A DNA stretch of 64,000 nt from positions 62,001 to 126,000 of the forward strand of contig NZ_JAWCUD010000012.1 of assembly GCF_032461945.1 (NCBI RefSeq), in the 5' to 3' direction. The DNA comes from Paenibacillus_E violae. GTDB taxonomy: Bacteria; Bacillota; Bacilli; Paenibacillales; NBRC-103111. The first letter of the stretch is position 1. Every line of letters starts with the position of its first letter. The notes below the pieces were generated by a model. It was not told the origin of the DNA. It worked only from the letters and a program-made list of their open reading frames with translations, and made no database searches. A program made the position numbers and the translations under genes. Below are positions 56,801-64,000 of the stretch, one piece after another.

Positions 56801-58249
56801 TCATTCCGTTTCCTTATTCACATTAGGCACATTGTCCTTGCCGAGGAAGGCGCGCGCAAGCTCTGTCACACTCTGGCCTGTTAATGTCTGCGTAATTTCA
56901 GGCACTTGGGCAATCATTTTGACGATGTCGCCTGTCACCTTGTTCACGCCGGATGTCGCACCGTCTTGGGAGATCACCGTGATTTTGTCCACGTTGCTCA
57001 GTGGCGCTGCAATCTTCTCCGCTAACTCCGGCAGAATGCGAAGAATTTCCACCGTCACCGCCGCCTGCGTGTACTGCTTGTAGGCTTCGGCTTTCTTCTC
57101 CAGCGCCTCCGCTTCAGCAAGCCCCGCCAAGCGAACGACTTCCGCATTCGCTTTCCCTTTGGCGAGCTCCGCCTCGGCCGTCGCTTCACCGCGCTTTCTC
57201 GTCGACTCGGCATCCGCCTCGGCTTCGAGAATTTGCCGCTGTTTGCTCACTTCGGCGCGCATAATCGCAGCCTGCTTCTCCGCTTCGGCGGGCTTGATGA
57301 CCGACGCCTCGAGTTCCTTTTGCTTCAGCTCAACTTCAATCTGCCGTACGGTCTTGTTCGCTTCAGCTTCCATCTGCCTGATTCTCACCTGCTCCGTCAC
57401 GAGCGACTGCTGAATCTGCTTCTGCTTCAGCTCATAAGCCAAGTCCGCTTCCGCCTGCCGGCTCGTCGTTTCCTGCTTAAATTCCGCTTCTCGCATGCTT
57501 AGCTCTTTGCGGTACTGTGCTTCTTTGGCCGATGCGACCGTTTCGGCTTCGACCTTCAGCTGGTGCGCCTCTGCTTTGCGAATAGCCGATTCTTTTTCTG
57601 TATCCGCTTGTCGGATCTGGATGTCCCGTTCGACCTCGGCTCTGGCAATGCTGGCGCTTTTGCGGATGCGCTCCACTTCCGGCACACCAAGGTTCTCAAT
57701 ATAACCTTGATCATCCGCCACACGCTTGAGGACGAAGGAGATCAGGCTCAGCCCCATTTTATCCAAATCCTCCGAGCACGTCTCCCTCATCTTGCTGTTC
57801 AACTCATCCGGATTCTTGAGGATAGCTTCTACCGTTAATTGGCCAACCAACCCGCGCAGATGCCCCTCAACGGAATGAAGAATCATCATTTCACGCTCCA
57901 GCAGCGTGTGGTCCAGAAACTGCTCGGAGGCCGTGGCGATGGCGATGGGGTCGCTTTGAATTTTGATCTGGGCAACCGCCTCGATCTTAAGCCGTATCCC
58001 CTGTTGAGAGAACATGGGCTGATCCGGCTTGACGTCGAAGCTCATGAGCATCATGGAAATTGTTTTGTAGCTCTGAAAGCCCGGAATGACGAACGTTCCT
58101 CCGCCCTGCACGACGCGTTTGCCGCCCAAACCGAACACGATCATCGCCTCATTCGGCGGAACTTTCTTATAGGCTCTAACAATGGTAGTAAGTAAAATGA
58201 AAACAACAAGCACAATCGCAACAACCGTATACAAAATCGTTAACGTCAT
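56801..58249 (-). CDS. floT: Flotillin-like SPFH protein
   Basis: A 482-residue membrane-microdomain scaffold protein. An N-terminal membrane-inserting segment (about 3-25) is followed by the SPFH/PHB domain (about 28-195, PPNEAMIVFGLGGKRVVQGG) and a long Ala/Glu/Lys/Arg-rich coiled coil (about 195-395), with the EA-rich repeats of flotillins. The C-terminal region (about 400-482) ends LARAFLGKDNVPNVNKETE. Flotillins organise functional membrane microdomains. TTG 58252 precedes ATG 58249; GGGAGG is 7 bases before the ATG. An NfeD gene precedes it by 36 bases, the usual yuaF-floT pair. Confidence 0.95.
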   Translation of the reverse strand: MTLTILYTVVAIVLVVFILLTTIVRAYKKVPPNEAMIVFGLGGKRVVQGGGTFVIPGFQSYKTISMMLMSFDVKPDQPMFSQQGIRLKIEAVAQIKIQSDPIAIATASEQFLDHTLLEREMMILHSVEGHLRGLVGQLTVEAILKNPDELNSKMRETCSEDLDKMGLSLISFVLKRVADDQGYIENLGVPEVERIRKSASIARAEVERDIQIRQADTEKESAIRKAEAHQLKVEAETVASAKEAQYRKELSMREAEFKQETTSRQAEADLAYELKQKQIQQSLVTEQVRIRQMEAEANKTVRQIEVELKQKELEASVIKPAEAEKQAAIMRAEVSKQRQILEAEADAESTRKRGEATAEAELAKGKANAEVVRLAGLAEAEALEKKAEAYKQYTQAAVTVEILRILPELAEKIAAPLSNVDKITVISQDGATSGVNKVTGDIVKMIAQVPEITQTLTGQSVTELARAFLGKDNVPNVNKETE

Positions 58250-58285
58250 CAAATAACCTCCCGGAAGTTAGTAATACCTTCAAGT

Positions 58286-58813
58286 TTAATCACTAAATTG
58301 ACTTACTGTAGCGACGCCTTTGTCCATATGAAGAATGACTACTCTCGCTCCTTTGGGTATCGATTCTCCAAGCTCGGATCGCGCACTAATGGACCGTTTG
58401 GTCCCTTGCATCACAATCACCATCTCGCCGATTCCCTTCCCGTTAATGGGCACAATCAGCTTCCCTAACTGTCCATTAAGTTCAAAATCGCTTTCTCTCA
58501 TGCTGTCATCATGCTTATAGATGACTTTGGCATAGAAAAGGAAGAACAGCCAACCCACAAAAAGCCCGGCGCCAATAGCAATGAGCAGGATGAATAAACT
58601 GCTGGTCATTCCTACCTCACTCAGCATATACCCCATCCCACCGAATACCGTTAAGCTCGCTAATAGGGAAGACAAGTTGAAGAAGGACGGTCCCCCATGG
58701 CCATGTGCTCCTCCGGTATCTCCGTGGACCTCGAAAAAGTCGCCTCCAAAAAATGTAACAAGAACAGTTAGTACAAGGCCTACAAAAAAACATACCGCAA
58801 ACAAAGTCATCAT
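58286..58813 (-). CDS. yuaF: NfeD-family membrane protein (YuaF-like)
   Basis: About 175 residues. Start ATG 58813 (MMTLFAVCFFVGLVLTVLVT) with AAGGAGGTG about 8 bases upstream; the open frame extends 90 codons further into poor sequence and is not used. Hydrophobic helices at about 3-22, 50-70 and 72-95 are followed by an OB-fold C-terminal NfeD domain (GQLGKLIVPINGKGIGEMVI then RSISARSELGESIPKGARVV). NfeD proteins partner with SPFH proteins, and the flotillin gene follows directly. Confidence 0.9.
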   Translation of the reverse strand: MMTLFAVCFFVGLVLTVLVTFFGGDFFEVHGDTGGAHGHGGPSFFNLSSLLASLTVFGGMGYMLSEVGMTSSLFILLIAIGAGLFVGWLFFLFYAKVIYKHDDSMRESDFELNGQLGKLIVPINGKGIGEMVIVMQGTKRSISARSELGESIPKGARVVILHMDKGVATVSQFSD

Positions 58814-58999
58814 AGACGTCACCTCCTTGTGGCCTCCTTCAGGAAGCATACTCCATCTAATAAATATAGACGAAATTGGTAATAAAAGGTTTCGGTCAAA
58901 AAATAATCCGTTTTCAAGCGAATCCTTCTTTGGTGCATAGCGTATAATCATTGGACGTCTTTTTGTTATTTCTATTAAAACTAAGGAGTAGATTAACAC

Positions 59000-60559
59000 A
59001 TGTACAAAAAGAAAATGACTTGGTGGGTATCCGCCGCCATGGTGTTCCTGCTGCTTGCGCTGACAGGTTGCCAAGCTGTACAAGGCTTAGATCTTGCTGA
59101 GGCGATTAAAAACAGCGCAACCGTGAAGTCCTCCGAATCCAAAGGCACCTTGCAGATTGAGTTCGTCCCCGGCGACACCTCCAAGCTAACAGCTGACGAG
59201 CAGAAGTCGCTCAGCGCTCTGCAACATGTACAAGTTGAGCTTACGAACGTGAAAACACAGAACGCACAACAGACTTCAGCAGAAGGTACAATTACATACG
59301 GGAAGGGCTCCATCCCCTTCAAGCTTGCTACAGAAGGTACGAAAATTATTTTAAGTATTGAAGGCGCGAAAAAACCGATTGTTTATGACGTCTTAGGCGG
59401 GTCGGATGCAACGCTCACCAAAATGCTGCCAACCGTCATTCAGGAACAGTTCGGAAATAAACTAGCCGAGATTAAATCTTCGGTAATTGGACTTATTTTA
59501 GCGAATACGGCAAATCCTTCGAATATTTCGGTCTCATCTGTTACAGACAAAGTTAACGGTGCCGACCTCTCCCTCCAGCAAGCACATATTGAACTGAACG
59601 GCACTGAGCTAGCCACCCTGCTCCAGAAACTGTTCAGCAATATCTTGGCGGACGAAGCTGGATTAAAAGAGCTGCTGAGCCAATTGTACGATGCTTTGTC
59701 ACCTGTGATTGAAGATCAGGTCAAGTCCGGTTCCGCCGACTTCGCCATGACGATTTTGAGCAACAAACAATTAGCCATCGGACTCGTTTATGAGCCTATC
59801 CATGATTTCCTGGAGAAAGCGGCTGCCTCTTTCGAAGAAGCCATTAGCGGGAATGCCGAGCAAGGTGTGATGCCCATTAAAGGCTTGTTTGACGCCAAGT
59901 CTACGCTGCAGGCTGATCTTTACATCGATGCCGATAAATTCATTCGTAAGCAAACACTTGCGGTCAACGTCCCGCTTCCCGATAAAGGCACTGGCGTTGC
60001 AGGGCTTAAAATCTCCTTCGCAAGCGAAACCTGGAATATGAATAAACCGGTTACAGCTGATACCATGGATATCTCCGGCGGCGCCGTACAAGTTGGAAAG
60101 GACGCTTCCTCCATTTATCGCGTGCTGGGCGACTTGGATAACCAGTCCACATTCTACAAAATGCTTCGTGAAGATATGAAAGTAACGAAGAAGGAAGTTA
60201 ACTTAAAGCTGACGGATGGCGATGCTGGCTCGACTAGCGATACACCGCAGCCATTCATTAATGCAGATAACAAAACCATGGTGCCGGTGCGCTTTATATC
60301 CGAAAAGCTTGGCGCTGAGGTTAGCTGGAACGGCGACTTGCAGGAAGTTACCATCAAAGACTTGTTAAGCGGTAAAACGATTGTACTGAAACTTGATAGT
60401 AAGATTGCTACTGTTGACGGTGCTTCCATTGAGTTGGAAAGTGCTGCAACGCTCCATAATGGATCTACCTTCGTGCCGATTCGTTTCATCGCAGAGTCGC
60501 TTGGCGGTAAAGTATCCTTTGACGATGATACTCGTGTGGTAACAATTAAACGCGATTAG
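59000..60559 (+). CDS. Lipoprotein with C-terminal copper-amine-oxidase-type stalk domain
   Basis: A 519-residue exported protein. The signal is followed by a lipobox LALTGCQ. The large middle part (about 25-405) has no family I know (LPTVIQEQFGNKLAEIKS and FAMTILSNKQLAIGLVYEPI). The C-terminus (about 420-519) is a copper amine oxidase N-terminal-like module, with two halves NKTMVPVRFISEKLGAEVSW and STFVPIRFIAESLGGKVSFD. These modules are common on Firmicute surface proteins and probably bind the wall rather than oxidise amines. Confidence 0.88.
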   Translation: MYKKKMTWWVSAAMVFLLLALTGCQAVQGLDLAEAIKNSATVKSSESKGTLQIEFVPGDTSKLTADEQKSLSALQHVQVELTNVKTQNAQQTSAEGTITYGKGSIPFKLATEGTKIILSIEGAKKPIVYDVLGGSDATLTKMLPTVIQEQFGNKLAEIKSSVIGLILANTANPSNISVSSVTDKVNGADLSLQQAHIELNGTELATLLQKLFSNILADEAGLKELLSQLYDALSPVIEDQVKSGSADFAMTILSNKQLAIGLVYEPIHDFLEKAAASFEEAISGNAEQGVMPIKGLFDAKSTLQADLYIDADKFIRKQTLAVNVPLPDKGTGVAGLKISFASETWNMNKPVTADTMDISGGAVQVGKDASSIYRVLGDLDNQSTFYKMLREDMKVTKKEVNLKLTDGDAGSTSDTPQPFINADNKTMVPVRFISEKLGAEVSWNGDLQEVTIKDLLSGKTIVLKLDSKIATVDGASIELESAATLHNGSTFVPIRFIAESLGGKVSFDDDTRVVTIKRD

Positions 60560-60676
60560 TATCTTGGAATAAGTGGATAGGCAAACGCACCTTTTTCGGA
60601 CGGCTGAATAGTCTGTAGTGAACCTAGGCAAAAAGCCTACCGATGCGCGCAGCCGCACGAAAAAGGAGCGAAAGCT

Positions 60677-61009
60677 ATGTATATGAATCCGTCGCAACAC
60701 CCCGGTCATCAAGGATCGCAAGTTCTTTATCAAGCAGAACCAGACTGGCAGCATCAAATGATGCACAAGCGGAACACGATTATGGGAGCTGTTCACCCCC
60801 ATGTCGGTCGTACGATTCGCGTCACAACTATAGACGGTCATACGTATGAAGGCGTGCTGGTGAATGTGGATGGCCACCATGCTTATCTGCATGTTACCCC
60901 GCATGCTCAGCCTTACGGGCACCACAGACCTATATATACGCCTGCTCAGTACAATCAAATTTTGACGTTAGTTCTGTTCGAGCTGCTAGTCATTTTATTG
61001 CTTGCTTAA
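60677..61009 (+). CDS. Small protein with Sm-like core and C-terminal membrane helix
   Basis: A 110-residue protein. The N-terminus is Gln/His/Met-rich, then GRTIRVTTIDGHTYEGVLVN and VDGHHAYLHVTP form a pattern like an Sm/LSm or SH3-type barrel, followed by a His/Pro/Tyr linker and a final hydrophobic helix (ILTLVLFELLVILLLA). AAGGAG lies 8 bases before ATG 60677. It resembles small Bacillales spore-coat-associated proteins, but I cannot name it. Alone between the stalk lipoprotein and the deaminase. Confidence 0.7.
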   Translation: MYMNPSQHPGHQGSQVLYQAEPDWQHQMMHKRNTIMGAVHPHVGRTIRVTTIDGHTYEGVLVNVDGHHAYLHVTPHAQPYGHHRPIYTPAQYNQILTLVLFELLVILLLA

Positions 61010-61074
61010 AAGGAAAGTTCGCCCTCCCTTGGTCTGTAAAGGCCTTGCGAGAGGTGCGGGCTTTTTTCGTTCTC

Positions 61075-62430
61075 TTACTGTTGCATAAAACGTTCGAACG
61101 ATGCTTGGCAGTCCATCGCAAGCCGTTCCTCATCCTCTCCAACAAGCCTGCCGTTCTCGACGACGACCTTTCCAGCCACGATGGTGTAATCCACTGGTCG
61201 CTTAAGGCCAACCGTTGCCAGCCATGATTTGGGGTCGGTCTGCGTCCCTACAGCGTCAATATGGTCTACACGAACCATGAACAAGTCCGCGGCCTTCCCT
61301 ACCTCAAGCGAGCCGATATCGGATCTGCCTAAAATTTCAGCGCCGCCTCTGGTGGCGATTTTCAATAAATCATAGCCGCTGGGCGCCTGAGCGCTGGATT
61401 GCAGTCTGTGCAGCAAATACGCTACCCTGAGCTCCTCAAGCAAGTTCGATCCGTCATTGGATGCACTGCCATCCACCGCCAAGCCTACGGGAATTCCCAT
61501 ATTGAGCATTTCGGGGACTCTCGCGATACCGGACGAAAGCTTCATGTTGGAAATCGGGCAATGGGCGACGCCGGTTTGGGTTTGCGCGAGCACCCTCATT
61601 TCCTCATCGTTAAAATGAATGCCATGGGCGTACCACACGTCGGACCCTAACCAGTCCAGGCTTTCCATATAAGCCAGCGGTCTCATGCCGAATCTTTCAA
61701 GCGTATAGGCTTCTTCATTCTTCGTCTCAGCCAGATGAGTGTGAAGCCGTACGCCTTTGGCTCTAGCCAGCTTCGCCGACTCCCGCATCAGCTCTGCGGA
61801 GACGCTGAAGGGTGAGCACGGCGCCAGCACCACCTGACGCATCGAGCCTGCGCTGGCATCGTGATAACGATCAATCAGCCTCTCACTGTCAGCAAGGATC
61901 GTATCCAGGTCCTGCACGACGCTCATAGGAGGTAAACCTCCTTGATCCTTGCCAAGCGTCATGGACCCTCTGGAAGCTACGAAGCGAATGCCTAGGCGTT
62001 CGGCTGCTTCGAACTGCTTATCGATGAAATGAGCGCTATTTTGCTGCGGAAATACATAATGATGGTCGAAAACGGTGGTACACCCATTTTTCATGAGATC
62101 GGCAATGCCTGTTAGGGAGCTGTGATACACGGTATCAGGCGTGATCCCCTTCCAAATTTCATATAGATAGCGGAGCCAGTCGAATAACTCCAGCTTTTGC
62201 ACCTGCGGCAAATTGCGCGTAAACGTCTGATACAGGTGATGATGCACGTTAACCAAGCCTGGGTACACAAACATTTGCGAGGCATCGATAACCCTGTCTG
62301 CTTCATACATGTCCTTCCCCATCTTCGTAATCCGATTCCCTTCGATAAGGATATTCGCCCGTTCCAACACACGATCCCCGGCATCCACCGTAACAATAGC
62401 CTGCGCATTGCGAATTAATAATGAACCCAT
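61075..62430 (-). CDS. Amidohydrolase, probable 8-oxoguanine deaminase
   Basis: A 451-residue metal-dependent deaminase. Metal-binding motifs are GLVNVHHHLYQTFTRN, the HTHLAETKNEE segment and the Asp in GLAVDGSASNDGSNLLEE. The N-terminal beta segment (LIRNAQAIVTVDAGDRVL) and the FDWLRYLYEIWKGITPDTVY stretch match the cytosine-deaminase-like group that includes 8-oxoguanine deaminase and ATZ/TRZ enzymes. It would turn 8-oxoguanine into urate. GAGGAGG lies 8 bases before ATG 62430. A variant purine riboswitch in the leader supports a purine substrate. Together with MutY it suggests handling of oxidised guanine. Confidence 0.85.
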   Translation of the reverse strand: MGSLLIRNAQAIVTVDAGDRVLERANILIEGNRITKMGKDMYEADRVIDASQMFVYPGLVNVHHHLYQTFTRNLPQVQKLELFDWLRYLYEIWKGITPDTVYHSSLTGIADLMKNGCTTVFDHHYVFPQQNSAHFIDKQFEAAERLGIRFVASRGSMTLGKDQGGLPPMSVVQDLDTILADSERLIDRYHDASAGSMRQVVLAPCSPFSVSAELMRESAKLARAKGVRLHTHLAETKNEEAYTLERFGMRPLAYMESLDWLGSDVWYAHGIHFNDEEMRVLAQTQTGVAHCPISNMKLSSGIARVPEMLNMGIPVGLAVDGSASNDGSNLLEELRVAYLLHRLQSSAQAPSGYDLLKIATRGGAEILGRSDIGSLEVGKAADLFMVRVDHIDAVGTQTDPKSWLATVGLKRPVDYTIVAGKVVVENGRLVGEDEERLAMDCQASFERFMQQ

Positions 62431-62450
62431 CTTTCATTCCTCCTCAACGT

Positions 62451-62508
62451 AAAAAAATCCTAACCAACAAACACAATATATAAGCATATATTGTGTTCGT
62501 AGTTAGGA
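62451..62508 (-). terminator. Riboswitch expression-platform terminator
   Basis: On the minus strand TCCTAAC (62508-62502) pairs with GTTAGGA (62464-62458) around an inner ACACAATATAT hairpin, followed by seven T (62457-62451). The 5' strand of the stem is the 3' strand of aptamer helices P3 and P1, so aptamer folding and termination exclude each other. Confidence 0.75.
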
Positions 62509-62558
62509 CTTAGGTTCCCAGTAGAGCCCCCGAACCAAATTATCGAGGTTATACGAAC
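62495..62558 (-). promoter_or_regulatory. Variant purine-class riboswitch aptamer
   Basis: On the minus strand P1 is GTTCGTA (62558-62552) with TACGAAC (62501-62495). P2 is CCTCGA/TCGGGG, with loop TAATTTGG, and P3 is GGGA/TCCT, with loop ACCTAAG; the GG and CC of the two loops can kiss. The core TATA after P1, CTCTAC in J2/3 and the C just before P1's 3' strand follow the guanine aptamer. J2/3 reads GCTCTAC rather than GTTTCTAC and L2 carries TTTGG rather than TATGG. It is placed 65 bases before an 8-oxoguanine-type deaminase; variant purine riboswitches that sense 8-oxoguanine are known. Likely an ON switch. Confidence 0.75.
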
Positions 62559-62764
62559 TATGAAATTATGATTTGAAGCCATATTTAGCCTCAGTATAGG
62601 CAACTTTTGGGAGCGCGTCAATTGGTTTGAAATGATTTTTTCACGAAATTGGAATAAGCTCCCTTCGAAATGGATATATTATCAAAGCTGCGTTAACAAG
62701 CTGTCAGGTTCTGAATGATCCAAGAGCAACACGCAGGAACAAATTATTGGAGGTTTATGTCTAC

Positions 62765-62965
62765 ATGGAAACAGGTACTGTAAAATGGTTTAATGCAGAA
62801 AAAGGGTTTGGCTTTATCGAAATGGAAGGCGGCAATGATGTGTTCGTTCACTTCAGCGCTATTACAGGGGAAGGTTTCAAAAGCTTGGATGAAGGCCAAC
62901 GCGTACAATTTGAAGTTGTTCAAGGTAACCGCGGACCGCAAGCTGAAAATGTAGTCAAGCTGTAG
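62765..62965 (+). CDS. cspA: Cold shock protein, CspA family
   Basis: A 66-residue single cold-shock domain: METGTVKWFNAEKGFGFIEM followed by NDVFVHFSAITGEGFKSLDE. RNP1 (KGFGFIE) and RNP2 (VFVHF) are intact. It binds single-stranded RNA or DNA and eases translation at low temperature. The frame starts earlier, at 62747, but METGTVKWF at ATG 62765 is the family N-terminus, with GGAGG 11 bases upstream. It is followed by the ydjO-like cold-inducible gene. Confidence 0.95.
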   Translation: METGTVKWFNAEKGFGFIEMEGGNDVFVHFSAITGEGFKSLDEGQRVQFEVVQGNRGPQAENVVKL

Positions 62966-63036
62966 TCCTTACCACATATTGCTATACACTGCTTGCGAGT
63001 CTGAGGCTGAGTCTATAATGACAAGGAGGAGTTCAC

Positions 63037-63237
63037 ATGTACTTTTCAAAGAAATCGATGGAACCTGTGCCCGAAGAGCAAACGAACATTTGGACCTGCA
63101 GCACGGAACAGTGCTCATGTTGGATGAGAGATAACTTTTCATTCGACGAAAGTCCGGAATGTCCGATTTGTCATTCTGCCATGGTCAAGGATTCAAAGAT
63201 GCTCCCAACCTTATCGAACACAAGCAGCAGGCGATAA
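63037..63237 (+). CDS. ydjO: Cold-inducible YdjO-like zinc-ribbon protein
   Basis: A 66-residue protein, MYFSKKSMEPVPEEQTNIWT, with CSTEQCSCWMRDNFSF and CPICHSAMV giving the cysteine pairs of a small zinc ribbon. It matches the YdjO family of Bacillales, whose expression rises in the cold. A strong AAGGAGG lies 7 bases before the ATG. It is 71 bases from the cold-shock gene and probably shares its regulation. Confidence 0.85.
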   Translation: MYFSKKSMEPVPEEQTNIWTCSTEQCSCWMRDNFSFDESPECPICHSAMVKDSKMLPTLSNTSSRR

Positions 63238-63265
63238 TTAGTAATACAGCCTACGGTAGTACCCG

Positions 63266-63305
63266 AAGCCCTTATTGTCTCCGAGATTGGAGGCAATAAG
63301 GGCTT
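63266..63305 (+). terminator. Terminator of the csp-ydjO unit
   Basis: AAGCCCTTATTG (63266-63277) pairs perfectly with CAATAAGGGCTT (63294-63305), followed by TGCT. Loop contains a smaller CTCC/GGAG stem. Confidence 0.75.
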
Positions 63306-63331
63306 TGCTATTCATAAGTGCTATCAACAGG

Positions 63332-63357
63332 AAAAAAGAGACCCGCGAAGGAGTCTC
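63332..63357 (-). terminator. Terminator of the yflT-like gene
   Basis: On the minus strand GAGACTC (63357-63351) pairs with GGGTCTC (63344-63338) with one G-U pair, followed by TTTTTT. Confidence 0.75.
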
Positions 63358-63369
63358 CCCTGTCCATTT

Positions 63370-63750
63370 TTATAAAATCGTACGCTGAAAATCTGCTTCA
63401 TCATAGGCTTTGTACTCACTGGAAGGCATCGCCAGGACAAGGATTTTCCCCCGATCCAGCTCACCTTCCAATCGACTGGCCTCTACATCCGGCACGCCGA
63501 GAGCCTTCATCTTCGCCCTAAGCTCATCGCCGCGGGAACGGAAAAGATTTGCAATAGCGGTCAGCATGCCCTCCTCCTGCACGGTAATTTGCTCTGCACC
63601 CGTATAATTTGCGACGAAATCGGTACCTTCAGCACTGTGCGTCAGTACATAAATGTGTTCCCTCGAAAAGCCTTCCCTGTACAATTGCTGTACTTTCTCC
63701 TGCGCTTCTTGCAGATTGGTTGTCACACTCACTCTTGTGTAAGTACTCAT
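63370..63750 (-). CDS. yflT: YflT-like general stress protein (GSP17M domain)
   Basis: A 126-residue cytosolic protein, MSTYTRVSVTTNLQEAQEKV followed by LYREGFSREHIYVLTHSAEG, the YflT/GSP17M domain found in sigma-B-controlled stress proteins. The second half has LTAIANLFRSRGDELRAKMK and the C-terminal GELDRGKILVLA. A good GAGGAGG site precedes ATG 63750. Role unknown beyond stress association. Confidence 0.85.
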   Translation of the reverse strand: MSTYTRVSVTTNLQEAQEKVQQLYREGFSREHIYVLTHSAEGTDFVANYTGAEQITVQEEGMLTAIANLFRSRGDELRAKMKALGVPDVEASRLEGELDRGKILVLAMPSSEYKAYDEADFQRTIL

Positions 63751-63826
63751 GGTAATTCCTCCTCTTTCGATTAATTTTATAGGGTAAAGCGATTGTTACT
63801 GTGGGTTCATGTAGACCAGTTGTGGA

Positions 63827-63991
63827 CTAGATGCCTCGGCGTCTGCCGAAAATCAGCGATACGACAAACATGATCAGGAATACGAAGAACAGTACTTTGG
63901 CAATTCCTACTGCCGCTGAAACAATTCCAAAAAATCCGAATACACCAGCTACAAGAGCAATGATTAGAAACATGACAGCCCAGCCTAACAT
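63827..63991 (-). CDS. DUF1328-type small membrane protein (YtjA-like)
   Basis: A 54-residue protein, MLGWAVMFLIIALVAGVFGF then FGIVSAAVGIAKVLFFVFLI, ending SLIFGRRRGI. Two hydrophobic helices with the GIA(K)-LFF-FL pattern identify the YtjA/DUF1328 family. The start ATG 63991 lies 9 bases from the window edge, so the ribosome-binding site is outside; if a start further upstream is used, the gene is truncated here. Function unknown. Confidence 0.75.
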   Translation of the reverse strand: MLGWAVMFLIIALVAGVFGFFGIVSAAVGIAKVLFFVFLIMFVVSLIFGRRRGI

Positions 63992-64000
63992 AGGAAACAC

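Noticed and set aside
58814..59083. 90-codon N-terminal extension of the NfeD protein
   Set aside because: The extension lacks a start signal, overlaps the next gene's 5' end on the other strand, and the strong AAGGAGGTG site defines a start at 58813.

Overview
The window looks like chromosome of an endospore-forming member of the Paenibacillaceae (Paenibacillus or close kin). The indications are a gerA-gerB-gerC germinant-receptor operon, a gerP spore-coat permeability operon with a sigma-K-type promoter, several SLH-domain surface proteins, strong Shine-Dalgarno sites, intermediate GC, and Bacillales genes such as ydjO, yflT, floT/yuaF, bacilliredoxin and liaI. This is inference from gene content. 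I saw no rRNA, tRNA, CRISPR array, transposase or prophage module.

Layout. 0-7.5 kb: truncated ktrB, a soluble PAS histidine kinase, the gerABC operon and sodA. 7.6-18.4 kb: a Crp/Fnr regulator and housekeeping genes (mutY, a lipoprotein cytochrome c, acpS, an aldo/keto reductase, nadE, bacilliredoxin), an Lgt-like membrane protein with a coupled small gene, a polysaccharide deacetylase, and an envelope-stress operon liaI-pspA-pspC-pspA. 18.5-22 kb: a solitary gerPF-like gene, a GntR-ABC operon with a perfect palindromic operator, and a secreted phosphoesterase. 22-27.4 kb: the most interesting segment. A two-component system, a divergent ApbE-like gene and a secreted Gly-rich triple-repeat protein are joined by phased arrays of TCAG-N7 boxes in their promoters; a repeat-filled non-coding stretch lies between them. 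27.4-36.4 kb: a helically phased DnaA-box cluster before an HI0933-type flavoprotein, a DAACS symporter, an inositol-monophosphatase-type enzyme, an aldolase, a second two-component system and an NlpC/P60 hydrolase. 36.5-41 kb: an Hsp20-like gene, gerPABCDE and a GH18-SLH enzyme. 41-51.5 kb: diguanylate cyclase, orphan response regulator, DUF554 protein, thiamine diphosphokinase, deacetylase, PilZ protein, free Met-R-sulfoxide reductase, araD with AraR-type operators, an SLH protein and membrane proteins. 51.5-64 kb: an ECF sigma/anti-sigma pair, a MerR-HTH coiled-coil protein, HD-GYP protein, flotillin-NfeD, a copper-amine-oxidase-stalk lipoprotein, an 8-oxoguanine-type deaminase under a variant purine riboswitch, cold-shock genes and small stress proteins.

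How the genes fit together. Themes are spore germination and coat permeability (gerABC, gerPA-E, gerPF-like, Hsp20-like), envelope homeostasis (lia/psp operon, flotillin/NfeD, NlpC/P60, deacetylases, SLH proteins, three OmpR-type regulators, an ECF sigma), oxidative damage repair (sodA, mutY, bacilliredoxin, fRMsr, 8-oxoguanine deaminase), and c-di-GMP signalling (GGDEF, PilZ, HD-GYP). Start codons were chosen from ribosome-binding-site spacing and are often internal to the longest open frame; protein families were recognised by eye from motifs, with no database search.
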